DNA of 40,948 nucleotides, taken from Ga0077530 sp035565975 (GTDB lineage Bacteria > Pseudomonadota > Alphaproteobacteria > Rhizobiales > Hyphomicrobiaceae). The stretch is from assembly GCA_035565975.1 (NCBI GenBank), contig DATMRT010000011.1:1-40948 (forward strand), written 5' to 3'. The notes beneath the pieces were generated by a model that was given only the letters and a program-made list of their open reading frames with translations, was not told where the DNA came from and searched no databases. Positions 8,063 through 16,245 of the stretch are shown piece after piece (the stretch's first letter is position 1; each line of letters opens with the position of its first letter). The translations under genes were made by a program, and so were the position numbers.

Positions 8063-8260
8063 GTACGAGCCTGCAGACTTGCCAGAGCGCCACTTTGCCA
8101 TTACTTCTTTGGAGCACAATGCATGAACGGGACATTGCCCGGGCTTGCCTTGTGCCGCATGAGCATCCCGGAATGAAGGTCTACGCCCTATCCGGGTGCG
8201 TCGCGCGGCCCGAACGCGTTGTGTGGACGCGGAACAAGAAAACAAAGAACGAGGGCCGTC

Positions 8261-8509
8261 ATGGCTGCCGAGCGCGTGCAAAGCCTGCAAGACACATTTC
8301 TCAATTACGTCCGCAAGAACAAGACGCCGCTCACCATTTTTCTGGTCAACGGCGTGAAGCTGCAGGGCATCGTCACTTGGTTTGACAATTTCTGCGTGCT
8401 GCTGCGTCGGGATGGGCATTCCCAGCTCGTCTACAAGCACGCAATCTCGACGATCATGCCCGGGCAACCGGTCCATCTTATGGATACGGACCAGGCGGAC
8501 GGCCAGTAA
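8261..8509 (+). CDS. hfq: RNA chaperone Hfq
   Basis: The 82-residue protein is a complete Hfq. Sm1 spans about residues 10-45 (LQDTFLNYVRKNKTPLTIFL, NGVKLQGIVTWFDNF) and Sm2 about 48-68, with the poly(U)-binding YKHAIST at 58-64 and VLLRRDG before it. It forms a cytoplasmic hexamer that pairs small RNAs with mRNAs. The C-terminal tail after residue 70 is short and acidic, as in other Hyphomicrobiales. A GAGGG site lies a few bases before the ATG. hflX follows after 20 bases, the usual arrangement, so these are likely one transcript. About 200 bases without a supported gene precede it and probably carry its promoter. Confidence 0.97.
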   Translation: MAAERVQSLQDTFLNYVRKNKTPLTIFLVNGVKLQGIVTWFDNFCVLLRRDGHSQLVYKHAISTIMPGQPVHLMDTDQADGQ

Positions 8510-8529
8510 GCCAGGATCAGCCGATCACG

Positions 8530-9948
8530 GTGCAGGACAAATTCCCGAAGTCTGAGCCCCGGCGTCGCCGCCGGAGCGCCGATCCTGTGTTGCCGCCGCC
8601 GATGCGCGCGCTCGTCCTGGTGCCGGTACTCGCGGCCGATCGCGTCCAGCGCCCCGATGGTGCCGGCGGGCACAGGCCGGCGCCGGTGCCGCGCGCCAAT
8701 GCCGATCGTCTCGATGAGGCCGTCGGCCTCGCCCAAGCCATCGATCTCGACGTCGCCGGCGGGCTCATCGTGCCTGTGCCGCAGCCGCGGCCGTCCACGC
8801 TGTTCGGCAGCGGCAAGGTGGAGGAAATCAAGACCGAGATCGCCGAGCGCGAAACCGGCCTCGTCATCGTCGATCATGCGATCAGCCCGGTCCAGCAGCG
8901 CAATCTGGAGCGCGCCTGGAACGTCAAGGTCATCGACCGCACGGGCCTCATCCTGGAAATCTTCGGCCGGCGCGCACGGACCCGAGAGGGCCGCCTCCAG
9001 GTCGAGCTTGCGCACCTCAGCTACCAGAAGAGCCGTCTCGTGCGCTCCTGGACCCATCTCGAGCGCCAGCGCGGTGGCGGCGGCTTCCTCGGCGGTCCCG
9101 GCGAGCGCCAGCTCGAACTCGACCGGCGCATGCTGCAGGACCGCATCGACGCCATCAAGAAGGAGCTCGCAGGCGTGGTGCGTACGCGCGCGCTCCATCG
9201 CGCCGGTCGCGCCAAGGTGCCCTATCCGGTGGTGGCGATCGTCGGCTACACGAACGCCGGCAAGTCGACGCTCTTCAACCGCATTACCGGCGCGGGCGTC
9301 ATGGCCAAGGACCAGGTGTTCGCGACGCTCGACCCGACCATGCGCGAGGTCGCGCTGCCGAGCGGCCGGCGCATCATCCTCTCCGATACCGTCGGCTTCA
9401 TTTCGAACCTACCAACGACGTTGGTCGCCGCCTTCCGCGCCACGCTCGAAGAGGTCGTCGGCGCCGACCTCATCGCGCACGTACGCGACATCTCGCGCTC
9501 CGATACGGACGCCCAGGCCCGCGACGTCGAAGGCGTGCTCCATGATCTCGGCATCGACCCGCAGGCGGCCGGCAGCCCCGTCATCGAAGTCTGGAACAAG
9601 ATCGACCGGCTCGATCCCGAGGCGCGCGAGGAGCTGCGCAACGAGGCCGCCCGCTGCGACCGGTCCTGCGTCGTCACATCTGCGGCAACGGGCGAGGGCC
9701 TGCCCGCGCTGCTGGCCGCGATCGATGCGCGGCTCGGCGGCCGCGACAACGACCTCCACCTCGTCGTCGAGCCGGATCAGGGCCGGCTGCTGAGCTGGAT
9801 TCACGCGAATGCCCAGGTGCTCGACCAAGCGAGCGGCGACGACGGGCACATCGACTTGCATGTACGGATCGCAGCCGAGAAGCGCGGCCAGCTCGAGCGG
9901 CAGATGAAGCTTGCCGCGCGCAACAAGCCGGCCGGCCGCGCGCATTGA
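8530..9948 (+). CDS. hflX: Ribosome-rescue GTPase HflX
   Basis: The 472-residue protein shows the HflX layout. The N-terminal domain (about 25-215) has LVIVDHAISPVQQRNLE and the family signature ILEIFGRRARTREGRLQVELA, plus the Gly-rich RGGGGFLGGPGERQLE (181-195). A GTPase domain follows with G1 GYTNAGKST (239-247), G3 DTVGF (286-290) and G4 NKID (356-359). HflX binds 50S/70S ribosomes and splits stalled or hibernating ribosomes. The start is a GTG at 8530, with an AGGA somewhat far upstream (13 bases). An Arg-rich stretch (residues 9-16) precedes the core. It is encoded just after hfq. The C-terminal domain (about 405-472) is typical. Confidence 0.95.
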   Translation: MQDKFPKSEPRRRRRSADPVLPPPMRALVLVPVLAADRVQRPDGAGGHRPAPVPRANADRLDEAVGLAQAIDLDVAGGLIVPVPQPRPSTLFGSGKVEEIKTEIAERETGLVIVDHAISPVQQRNLERAWNVKVIDRTGLILEIFGRRARTREGRLQVELAHLSYQKSRLVRSWTHLERQRGGGGFLGGPGERQLELDRRMLQDRIDAIKKELAGVVRTRALHRAGRAKVPYPVVAIVGYTNAGKSTLFNRITGAGVMAKDQVFATLDPTMREVALPSGRRIILSDTVGFISNLPTTLVAAFRATLEEVVGADLIAHVRDISRSDTDAQARDVEGVLHDLGIDPQAAGSPVIEVWNKIDRLDPEAREELRNEAARCDRSCVVTSAATGEGLPALLAAIDARLGGRDNDLHLVVEPDQGRLLSWIHANAQVLDQASGDDGHIDLHVRIAAEKRGQLERQMKLAARNKPAGRAH

Positions 9949-10045
9949 AGCAAATCGCGGCGCCCACCCTCGAACGCTGTCGCATCACGAGCGCCGAATT
10001 GTTCTAGTATCTCGGGAATCAGCGTCCTCTCGGGGCCCTCGCCGC

Positions 10046-10633
10046 ATGAGCAGACTTCGCCGGTATTATGACCGGACCATGGAGATGGCCGCGCACGAGA
10101 GGGCCCCACACCTGCTGATGTTCGTTGCCTACCTGGGCGGGTTCGTCGCCTTCTTGTCACCGCAGGCCATGCTCATTGCCATGGTCATCGCGACGCGTGA
10201 AAGGGCCTGGTGGCTCGCCTCTCTCGCGACTGTCGGCTCCGTACTCGGTGGGCTCACGGGCTACGCGATCGGGCTCTTCCTCTTCGAGAGCGTCGGGCGC
10301 TGGCTGCTCGAAATGAACGGATTGACCGACGACTTCGCGACATTTGCCGTCCACTACAACGCATATGGCGCCTGGATCGTGCTTATTGCCGGCGTCACGC
10401 CCATCCCCTACAAGCTGGCCACAATCGCAAGCGGCGCCACCGGGCTCGACCTCACGGTGTTCCTCCTTTCGAGCTTGGTCGCCCGGAGCCTCGTCTTTTT
10501 CTCCATCGCCGCGCTCATCTACCATTTCGGCCCCACGGCGCGCCGCTTCATCGAGGAGCGTCTCGGCCTTGCGGCTGCTGTCGTAATTGTGATGCTCTTT
10601 GCCGGCTTTGCGGCAATCCGCTTGTTTGTCTAA
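10046..10633 (+). CDS. YqaA/DedA-like (SNARE-associated family) membrane protein
   Basis: The 195-residue inner-membrane protein matches the YqaA branch of the DedA family. It starts with RRYYDRTMEMAAHERAP, followed by re-entrant and membrane helices: the LLMFVAYLGGFVAFLSPQAM segment, SLATVGSVLGGLTGYAIGLFLFE, AYGAWIVLIAGVTPIPYKLATIASG, LTVFLLSSLVARSLVFFSIAALI and a last C-terminal helix. The conserved G.TPIPYK motif is present (about residues 116-122). The usual FxEx.xxPPPD-like entry motif is degenerate here (FVAFLSPQ). DedA proteins are linked to lipid carrier flipping and envelope homeostasis. dsbB follows after 29 bases in the same direction and is probably co-transcribed. Confidence 0.85.
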   Translation: MSRLRRYYDRTMEMAAHERAPHLLMFVAYLGGFVAFLSPQAMLIAMVIATRERAWWLASLATVGSVLGGLTGYAIGLFLFESVGRWLLEMNGLTDDFATFAVHYNAYGAWIVLIAGVTPIPYKLATIASGATGLDLTVFLLSSLVARSLVFFSIAALIYHFGPTARRFIEERLGLAAAVVIVMLFAGFAAIRLFV

Positions 10634-10662
10634 GCGGGCTGTTCGGCTATGAGTGCGCCGTC

Positions 10663-11208
10663 ATGCACCAACGTCCCCCTCCAGCGACAGCCGATCCCGC
10701 CTACAAGGCTGGGGGCATCGCATTGATGCTCGCCCTTGCCGCCATTGTCGCGGCTTTGGGTTTTGAGCACATCGGCGGCTATGCGCCCTGCCCGCTTTGC
10801 CTCATGGAGCGCTACGCCTACTACGCCGGCATACCCTTGCTGTTCGTCGCGCTCGTACTCGTCGCGACCGATCGCGCAAGCTGGGCGGCTTTCGTCTTCT
10901 TCATAGTGGCACTGGCCTTCCTCGCGAACGCAGGGCTCGGCATCTACCACGCCGGTGCCGAGTGGAAGTTCTGGGCAGGGCCCGATACCTGCTCGTCGGT
11001 CTCGCAGGAGCTCGGCGGCTCGGGTGGTCTCCTCAAGCAGCTCGAAACCACGCGCGTCATCCGCTGCGATGAAGCGCCCTGGACATTCCTCGGCCTTTCC
11101 TTTGCGGGCTGGAATGTCGTGACGTCGTTCCTGATCTTCATTGCGGCCCTGCAGGCGGCGTTCGCCGCATCGGCGACCAACACGCAAAGGCGCATGTCTG
11201 AGATCTGA
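10663..11208 (+). CDS. dsbB: Disulfide bond formation protein B
   Basis: The 181-residue protein is a DsbB quinone-dependent oxidase. The first periplasmic loop has the redox pair C43-P-L-C46 (GGYAPCPLCLMERYAYY) followed by the ER/MERYxY signature. The second loop has C110 (PDTCSS) and C135 (IRCDEAPW), the pair that reoxidises DsbA. Four membrane helices are visible (about residues 17-35, 52-70, 74-92 and 141-168). The start at 10663 has no strong ribosome site, and a slightly longer form is possible. It sits directly after the YqaA gene. No dsbA is in the window. Confidence 0.93.
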   Translation: MHQRPPPATADPAYKAGGIALMLALAAIVAALGFEHIGGYAPCPLCLMERYAYYAGIPLLFVALVLVATDRASWAAFVFFIVALAFLANAGLGIYHAGAEWKFWAGPDTCSSVSQELGGSGGLLKQLETTRVIRCDEAPWTFLGLSFAGWNVVTSFLIFIAALQAAFAASATNTQRRMSEI

Positions 11209-11222
11209 GTGCCCGATCCCCA

Positions 11223-11264
11223 ATCACAATTCTGAGTTCTTCTTACTGAATACAATTTTGTGAT
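11223..11264. repeat. Widely spaced short inverted repeat upstream of the outer-membrane gene
   Basis: ATCACAA at 11223-11229 is repeated inverted as TTGTGAT at 11258-11264, with 28 bases between. A TACAAT -10-like hexamer lies inside at 11251-11256. The patch is AT-rich compared with its surroundings. It could be an operator or promoter region for the outer-membrane protein, or chance. Confidence 0.25.
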
Positions 11265-11341
11265 CAGCCGCCCCGAATCAGCGTTAGTGCGACACGGGTC
11301 GAACTACGTGGCGCAGCAAGCGCTATCCCGGGGGCACAAAA

Positions 11342-12112
11342 ATGAAAATCACCGCCTGCAGCGGACTTATTGCACTCGCGTTCCTTGTTGCATCTCTGGG
11401 AATGGTAGCCGAGCCTGCGGCCGCCGAACCGCGCCAGAGCTGGACAGGCTTCTATGCAGGTGTGCACGGCGGCTTCCATGGCGGTGGCGACGCGAGCCGC
11501 TATAGCGCCACCGACACCGGCGCGGCCGGGCTTGGGGCCGTACAAGCGACGGCCGGCACACTGGTCGATCCCGTGAAGCCGGAAAGCGGACTGACCGGAG
11601 GCGCCCTGCTTGGCTATAATTATCAATCTGGAGCGATAGTCGTAGGGGTCGAGGCCGACATTTCCTATCTCGGCGCGGAAAAGGCGGATGCTCATGCCTA
11701 TCCAGGCGGCGTTCTCGTGCCCATGGACTCTGCCATCGAAAGATCGCTCGACTATATTGGAACCGTACGCGCGAGGATCGGCTATCTGCCCTCGGAGCGG
11801 CTTCTGTTCTTCGCTACAGGGGGCTTGGCCTACGGCAATTCCAAGGTCAGCCTGGCATGGTCCTGTGCATCGTGCGGCCCGCCAGCGGATATTTCCGCCA
11901 GCCAAAGTGCTGATTTCGGCTACGTGGTGGGTGCCGGCCTCGAGGCAGCGGTCGGCGGCAACTGGAGCATTCGAGCCGAATACCTCTACTACGATCTCGG
12001 GACGACGAAGACGACCTTGACGTACGCTTACGGTTCGGAGACCTCGACACTCACAGCCAAAACTGATCACGACGGCGGCATCGGCCGCATCGGTCTCGTG
12101 CTGAAGTTTTGA
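11342..12112 (+). CDS. Outer-membrane beta-barrel protein (Omp31/porin-like family)
   Basis: The 256-residue precursor has a signal peptide (residues 1-28, ending EPAAA before EPRQS). The mature start WTGFYAGVHGGF is the classic first strand of the Hyphomicrobiales Omp25/Omp31-like family. GLTGGALLGYNYQSGAIVVGVEADISY, DYIGTVRARIGYLPSERLLFFATGGLAYG and AVGGNWSIRAEYLYYDLG are further family strands, and the barrel ends in the expected aromatic terminus VLKF. It is predicted to be an eight-stranded barrel in the outer membrane. Many relatives are abundant structural proteins. A GGGGG stretch precedes the ATG. It stands alone after dsbB, with 133 bases between. Confidence 0.9.
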   Translation: MKITACSGLIALAFLVASLGMVAEPAAAEPRQSWTGFYAGVHGGFHGGGDASRYSATDTGAAGLGAVQATAGTLVDPVKPESGLTGGALLGYNYQSGAIVVGVEADISYLGAEKADAHAYPGGVLVPMDSAIERSLDYIGTVRARIGYLPSERLLFFATGGLAYGNSKVSLAWSCASCGPPADISASQSADFGYVVGAGLEAAVGGNWSIRAEYLYYDLGTTKTTLTYAYGSETSTLTAKTDHDGGIGRIGLVLKF

Positions 12113-12136
12113 AGCCGCGCCAAGCGCGCGCTCCTG

Positions 12137-12919
12137 TCAGCCCTTCGCGCCCTTGACCTTGATCGTCTCGAGCACGTCGCCGAGAAACTCGGTGAGGTTC
12201 TCCGTCATGTGATGCACGTGCTCGGGCGGCTTCTGCCAATTGCGAATGCCGATCTGCACGGGGTGATCCACGTACGATGAGTGTACGAGGACCGTCGTCA
12301 ACCCGAGCTGGTGTGGCACTTCGAGATTATGCGGCATGTCTTCGAACATGGCGGCGGCCTTCGGATCGACACCATGACGCTTGAGGAACTGCCGATAGGG
12401 GCCTGCCTCCGGCTTCGGCACATAATCCGAGGCGACGATGTCGTAGATGTCCTCGAACAGATCGAGGATGCCGAGCTTGCCCGCGACGCGCTCGGCGTGC
12501 GCGCGCGTCCCGTTCGTGAAAATGAGCCGCCGCCCCGGTAGCGCCTTGATGGCTTCCGCGAGCTCAGGATGCTCCGGCACGACCGTCAGATCGATGTCAT
12601 GCACATAGTCGAGGAAGGCCTCGGGGCGCATCTTGTGCACCTTCATGAGGCCGGTGAGCGTCGTGCCGAACTGGCGGTAGTAGCTTTTCTGCAGATGGCG
12701 CGCATACGCGAAGGGCACTCCGAGAAAATTGGCGATGAACTCGCCCATCTTCTGGTCGACCTGGGCGAAGAGATTGCACTCGGCCGGATATAGCGTGTTG
12801 TCGAGGTCGAAGACCCAGGCTTGCGTCGCATCGAAGCCAGCCCGGTGGCGGGCCGCCACGATCTTCTCGGCCACTTCATTCACAGCAGCCGCGCGCTCTT
12901 CTGAGGTCTCGTCGCTCAT
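12137..12919 (-). CDS. HAD-superfamily pyrimidine 5'-nucleotidase (Sdt1-like)
   Basis: The 260-residue protein belongs to the HAD IA group related to yeast Sdt1/Phm8. Motif I is FDLDNTLY (D38 nucleophile, D40 acid-base), motif II is FTNGT (134-138), motif III K169 (YVPKPE) and motif IV FEDMPHN (192-198). A helical cap lies between motifs I and II (about 47-125). It should dephosphorylate nucleoside monophosphates or similar small phosphoesters in the cytoplasm. Its ATG overlaps the stop of argB by four bases (ATGA), so it is the second gene of the argB transcript. That pairing is common in this order, though no role in arginine synthesis is implied. Confidence 0.9.
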   Translation of the reverse strand: MSDETSEERAAAVNEVAEKIVAARHRAGFDATQAWVFDLDNTLYPAECNLFAQVDQKMGEFIANFLGVPFAYARHLQKSYYRQFGTTLTGLMKVHKMRPEAFLDYVHDIDLTVVPEHPELAEAIKALPGRRLIFTNGTRAHAERVAGKLGILDLFEDIYDIVASDYVPKPEAGPYRQFLKRHGVDPKAAAMFEDMPHNLEVPHQLGLTTVLVHSSYVDHPVQIGIRNWQKPPEHVHHMTENLTEFLGDVLETIKVKGAKG

Positions 12920-13866
12920 GCCTGCTTCTTGCTGGGCTTCCTCGTTCCGCCGACGAGCGTACCGACACCGTGCTCGGTGAAGAGCTCGAGCAGCACGCAG
13001 TGCGGCACCCGCCCATCGATGATGACGACCGCTTCCACGCCCGCCTCGACGACCTCGATGCAGCCCTCGATCTTCGGGATCATGCCGCCATTGATCGTGC
13101 CGTTGCGGATGAGATCGCGTGCCTCGTCAACATTGAGTTGCGGGATGAGGTTCTTGTCCTTGTCGAGCACGCCCGCGACGTCCGTCAGCAGCAGCAGGCG
13201 TTTCGCCTTCATGCGCGCAGCCAGCGCCGAGGCGAACGTGTCGGCATTGATGTTCAGCGTCTGGCCATCGCGCGAGATGCCGACGGGTGCGATCACCGGG
13301 ATGAGGTCCGATTTCGAGATCACCTCGACGATATGCGGGTTCACCTCGACCGGATCACCGACATAGCCGATGTCGACCGCCTTCATGATATTGGACTGCG
13401 GGTCCGGCATCTCGGTGATCTTCTTGGCGATCATCAGGTTGGCATCCTTGCCGCAGATACCGACGGCCTTGCCGCCCTGACGGTTGATCGCCGAGACGAT
13501 CTCCTTGTTGATGGCGCCGGCGAGCACCATCTCGACGACCTCGACGGTCGGCTTGTCGGTGACGCGCAGGCCGTGCACGAACTCGGACTGGATGGCGAGC
13601 TTCTTCAGCATCGCCGCGATCTGCGGGCCGCCACCGTGCACGACCACCGGATTGATGCCGGAAAGCTTCAGGTAGACGATATCCTTGGCGAAGGCCTCGG
13701 CGAGCTTTTCATCGCCCATGGCGTGGCCGCCGAACTTGATGACGACGGTTTCCTCGTCGTACTTGATGAGGTGCGGCAGGGCCTCGGCGAGGATGCGCGC
13801 CTGCGCCTGAGGATCGATCTCCTCCAGACCGGCCTGTCGAACCTCAACCTCCCCGCTTTTCGCCAT
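12916..13866 (-). CDS. argB: Acetylglutamate kinase
   Basis: The 316-residue enzyme phosphorylates N-acetylglutamate, the second step of arginine synthesis. The amino-acid-kinase fold is clear: phosphate-binding KFGGHAM (44-50), VVVHGGGPQI (74-83), the substrate region GLRVTD, and the nucleotide-binding LLLLTDVAGVLDKD segment. INGGMIPKIEG and NINADTFASALAARMKAKR are also diagnostic. The long N-terminal segment (about 30 residues before the core) with a helix like that in arginine-sensitive hexameric enzymes suggests feedback inhibition by arginine. The start at 13866 has AGGA seven bases upstream; an upstream ATG would add 17 residues. The gene overlaps the following nucleotidase gene by four bases. 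Confidence 0.97.
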   Translation of the reverse strand: MAKSGEVEVRQAGLEEIDPQAQARILAEALPHLIKYDEETVVIKFGGHAMGDEKLAEAFAKDIVYLKLSGINPVVVHGGGPQIAAMLKKLAIQSEFVHGLRVTDKPTVEVVEMVLAGAINKEIVSAINRQGGKAVGICGKDANLMIAKKITEMPDPQSNIMKAVDIGYVGDPVEVNPHIVEVISKSDLIPVIAPVGISRDGQTLNINADTFASALAARMKAKRLLLLTDVAGVLDKDKNLIPQLNVDEARDLIRNGTINGGMIPKIEGCIEVVEAGVEAVVIIDGRVPHCVLLELFTEHGVGTLVGGTRKPSKKQA

Positions 13867-14233
13867 CGCAGTGTCCTTTTTGCGCCCGTCGCAGCGGGAT
13901 TTCGCTACGGCGCGCACTTATAGCGCCTTGTGCCCTCGGCTCAATGAACTTTTGCAGTTCGGCCACGGCTGCGGACGCTGTGAGCGCAAAGCACATATTG
14001 CGCGATGGAAGGCTCCGCTGTTTGCAGTACACTCCCGGAGCAGCATGAGCGTGTGGCGCGCCTGCCGCAGTCGGAAACGACGCACTAACTTCATGATGCC
14101 TTGGACCATTTGCCACCCGCCCGGCGGCACTGCCGGATTCCCCGCCGCGGGTGAATCATGCTCTAAGCAGAGCGTGGCGCACGCGGAGGCGCGGCGATAG
14201 CGGTCCAAGGAGGTGGCGGGGGCGGCCCCGCGC
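13867..14233. other. Intergenic region upstream of argB and of the Clp-N gene
   Basis: These 367 bases separate two divergent genes. I see no supported gene. A 51-residue basic frame beginning at 14045 (MSVWRACRSRKRRTNF...), with GGAG four bases before the ATG, is possible but unconvincing. An AAGGAGG lies at 14207-14213, just before the downstream gene. Confidence 0.4.
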
Positions 14234-16054
14234 ATGACGCAAGCGATGGCGCAGACGATGGCCCAGCCGACGTCGTTCGAGGCGAGGATTGCGCGGTCAG
14301 ACACCCTGGTCGCGACGCTTGCGCGCGCGAGCGACTACGCCGCCGGCCAGGCGCATAGCACGGTCACGCTCGAACACCTCCTTCTCGCCCTCACGGAGGA
14401 CGCGGATGCAGCGCGCGTCCTGATCTCTAATTCGGTCGATCTTGGCCGTCTGCGCAACGACGTCGCGAGCTTCCTCGGCCAGCAGCCGCCGACCGCCGCG
14501 CCTGGCAGTCACCCGACGCATGATCCCGACCTGACCAAGATCCTCGCTTACGCCGAAGCCGCGGCGCGCCAGAGCCCACGCCCGGACGTCCAGATCGACG
14601 GCGCCATCGTGCTGGCGGCGATCGTCGGCGACGGCAAGAGCATGGCGGCGACCTTCCTCAAGGCGCAAGGATTGACGTTCCAGGCCGCCATCCGCGTCAT
14701 CCGCCAAAGTGCCGCCGCCCAGGCAGCTCCTGCGCCGGCGCCCACGGAAGCCCCGGAAAGCCAACCAGCACAAGCGGCGCCGCGCCCCACGCCCGCCGAG
14801 CCCGCACCGCCGACGCCCATGGCCGACGAGGCGCGCGTCGGGCCGCGCACGCCGCCTATCCAAAGGCCGCTGTGGGAGCCCATGGGCTTTCCCAACATCC
14901 GCCCCGATCCGCCGCCGAGGCCGCCCGCACCGCCGGCCCCCGCGCGCAAGGCGGAAGCGCCTTCTCCGGCGAGCCCGCCATCACCGGCACCGGCGCGTGA
15001 GGAGGAGCGGCCGCCCCCGCCACCAGCGCCACAACCGCCCCCATCCCCCGAAGTGGCGCGCGAGGCCCCCCCACCGTCGGCTCCGGATCGGGCGGCCATC
15101 GGAGCGCCCCCGCCTGCTTCTGCGCCCAAGCCGGCGGCGGCTCAGCCCACACGCGGTGAGGCAGAGCCCCATATGCGGCGCCCGCCACCCCCTCCGCCAG
15201 GCCCGCCGCCACTCCCGAGCCTGGATGCCGGTCGCCGCGCGCCCGAAGGGCCGCCGCCAATCCCGCAGCGGGGCCTCGGCGCCTCGCGCCCACCGCCACC
15301 GCGCCCCAATCTGCGCCTGCCGCAAAGCGGGCAGGCAGAGCCCGAGCTGACCACGCCATGGCCTGAGGCGACCGTCGAGCGCCAGCCGCTGCCGCCGGTG
15401 CCGCCACCGTACCCGCCTCCGCCACCGCCGGCGGCGCGCGGCGCACAGACACCCGACCGTGCGCGCGCCCGCGAGGCGCCGCGTGGCGCCCGCAATGCAC
15501 CGCGGCCTGGGACCGAGAGCGGTCAGCTCGTCGAGAACATCCCGCGGCGCATGAAGGTCGGCGTGCTCGAAACCGTGGAGATCCGCATCGCGCGCGAAGG
15601 CGTGCCCGATGTCGCCCGCGGGCTCCAAGGGGGCGGCGCGGCGCATGCCCACCAGCTCCTGATCACGCGCGCCATGAGCGTCCGCCTGCAGGGTGAGCCG
15701 GGGCGGTTCTACATCGAGCCCAAGTCGCCGGAGACGCAGTGGACGGGCGCGCGGCCCGATCAGCTCGCAAGCGACTACGCCGTCTGGCGTTTCACGGTCA
15801 TCCCGCAGGTGCGCGGGCCGGCCGAGCTGACCCTCATCGTGGCCTCGCGCTCGATTGGTGCCGATGGCGTGGTCGCGGATACGAGCCTACCCGAGCAACG
15901 GATCTCGATCCGGGTCTCGGCCAATGTCACGCGCGGCCTCAAGCGATGGCTGGGCTGGATCGCGGTCGCCATACTCGGGGGCATTCTCGCGAAGCTCGGC
16001 GAAGGCTTCTGGGAGCATCTTTGGCTCCTCGCGCGCCAGGCCCTCTCGATTTAG
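14234..16054 (+). CDS. Detached Clp N-terminal domain protein with proline-rich linker and C-terminal membrane anchor
   Basis: The 606-residue protein combines parts not usually seen together. Residues about 15-160 form a Clp N-terminal (double Clp repeat) domain: LARASDYAAGQAHSTVTLEHLLLALTED and, in the second repeat, LTKILAYAEAAARQSPRPDVQIDGAIVLAAIV. No AAA+ ATPase follows: there is no Walker A or B motif. Residues about 160-430 are an extreme Pro/Ala-rich low-complexity linker. Residues about 435-560 look like a beta-sandwich (VGVLETVEIRIAREG, AMSVRLQGEPGRFYIEP, WRFTVIPQVRGPAELTLIVASR, EQRISIRVSANV). A single hydrophobic helix (about 572-590) close to the C-terminus predicts a tail anchor with the rest in the cytoplasm. 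The exact start is uncertain: a GTG at 14213 lies inside the AAGGAGG. Function unknown. Confidence 0.78.
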   Translation: MTQAMAQTMAQPTSFEARIARSDTLVATLARASDYAAGQAHSTVTLEHLLLALTEDADAARVLISNSVDLGRLRNDVASFLGQQPPTAAPGSHPTHDPDLTKILAYAEAAARQSPRPDVQIDGAIVLAAIVGDGKSMAATFLKAQGLTFQAAIRVIRQSAAAQAAPAPAPTEAPESQPAQAAPRPTPAEPAPPTPMADEARVGPRTPPIQRPLWEPMGFPNIRPDPPPRPPAPPAPARKAEAPSPASPPSPAPAREEERPPPPPAPQPPPSPEVAREAPPPSAPDRAAIGAPPPASAPKPAAAQPTRGEAEPHMRRPPPPPPGPPPLPSLDAGRRAPEGPPPIPQRGLGASRPPPPRPNLRLPQSGQAEPELTTPWPEATVERQPLPPVPPPYPPPPPPAARGAQTPDRARAREAPRGARNAPRPGTESGQLVENIPRRMKVGVLETVEIRIAREGVPDVARGLQGGGAAHAHQLLITRAMSVRLQGEPGRFYIEPKSPETQWTGARPDQLASDYAVWRFTVIPQVRGPAELTLIVASRSIGADGVVADTSLPEQRISIRVSANVTRGLKRWLGWIAVAILGGILAKLGEGFWEHLWLLARQALSI

Positions 16055-16245
16055 CGCCAACCGAGTGCAACCCGACGTGTAAGGCCGGCGTTGCTATCGC
16101 GGAGGCGGTTGCCCAGGTCGTCGCGTATCGATTTTTCGCGTCCGAGATGCGCATTTAGAACAAACAGTTATGACGATAGCTTAGTTGACAGAGCGAGCCG
16201 TGAGGGGTTTGAAGACCCCATAGTTCCTGCGTACACGGTAGAAGA

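Noticed and set aside
8063..8260. Additional small gene between flavoprotein and hfq
   Set aside because: The open frames lack a ribosome site and any recognisable pattern; the region is more likely the hfq promoter.
12970..13923. 317-codon plus-strand open frame
   Set aside because: Antisense to argB; composition is Asp/His/Leu-rich as expected from a shadow of argB codons.
14709..15500. Tandem-repeat or CRISPR-like region
   Set aside because: The repetition is from Pro/Ala codons (CCG, GCG) in the linker of the Clp-N protein; units vary in length and there are no spacers.
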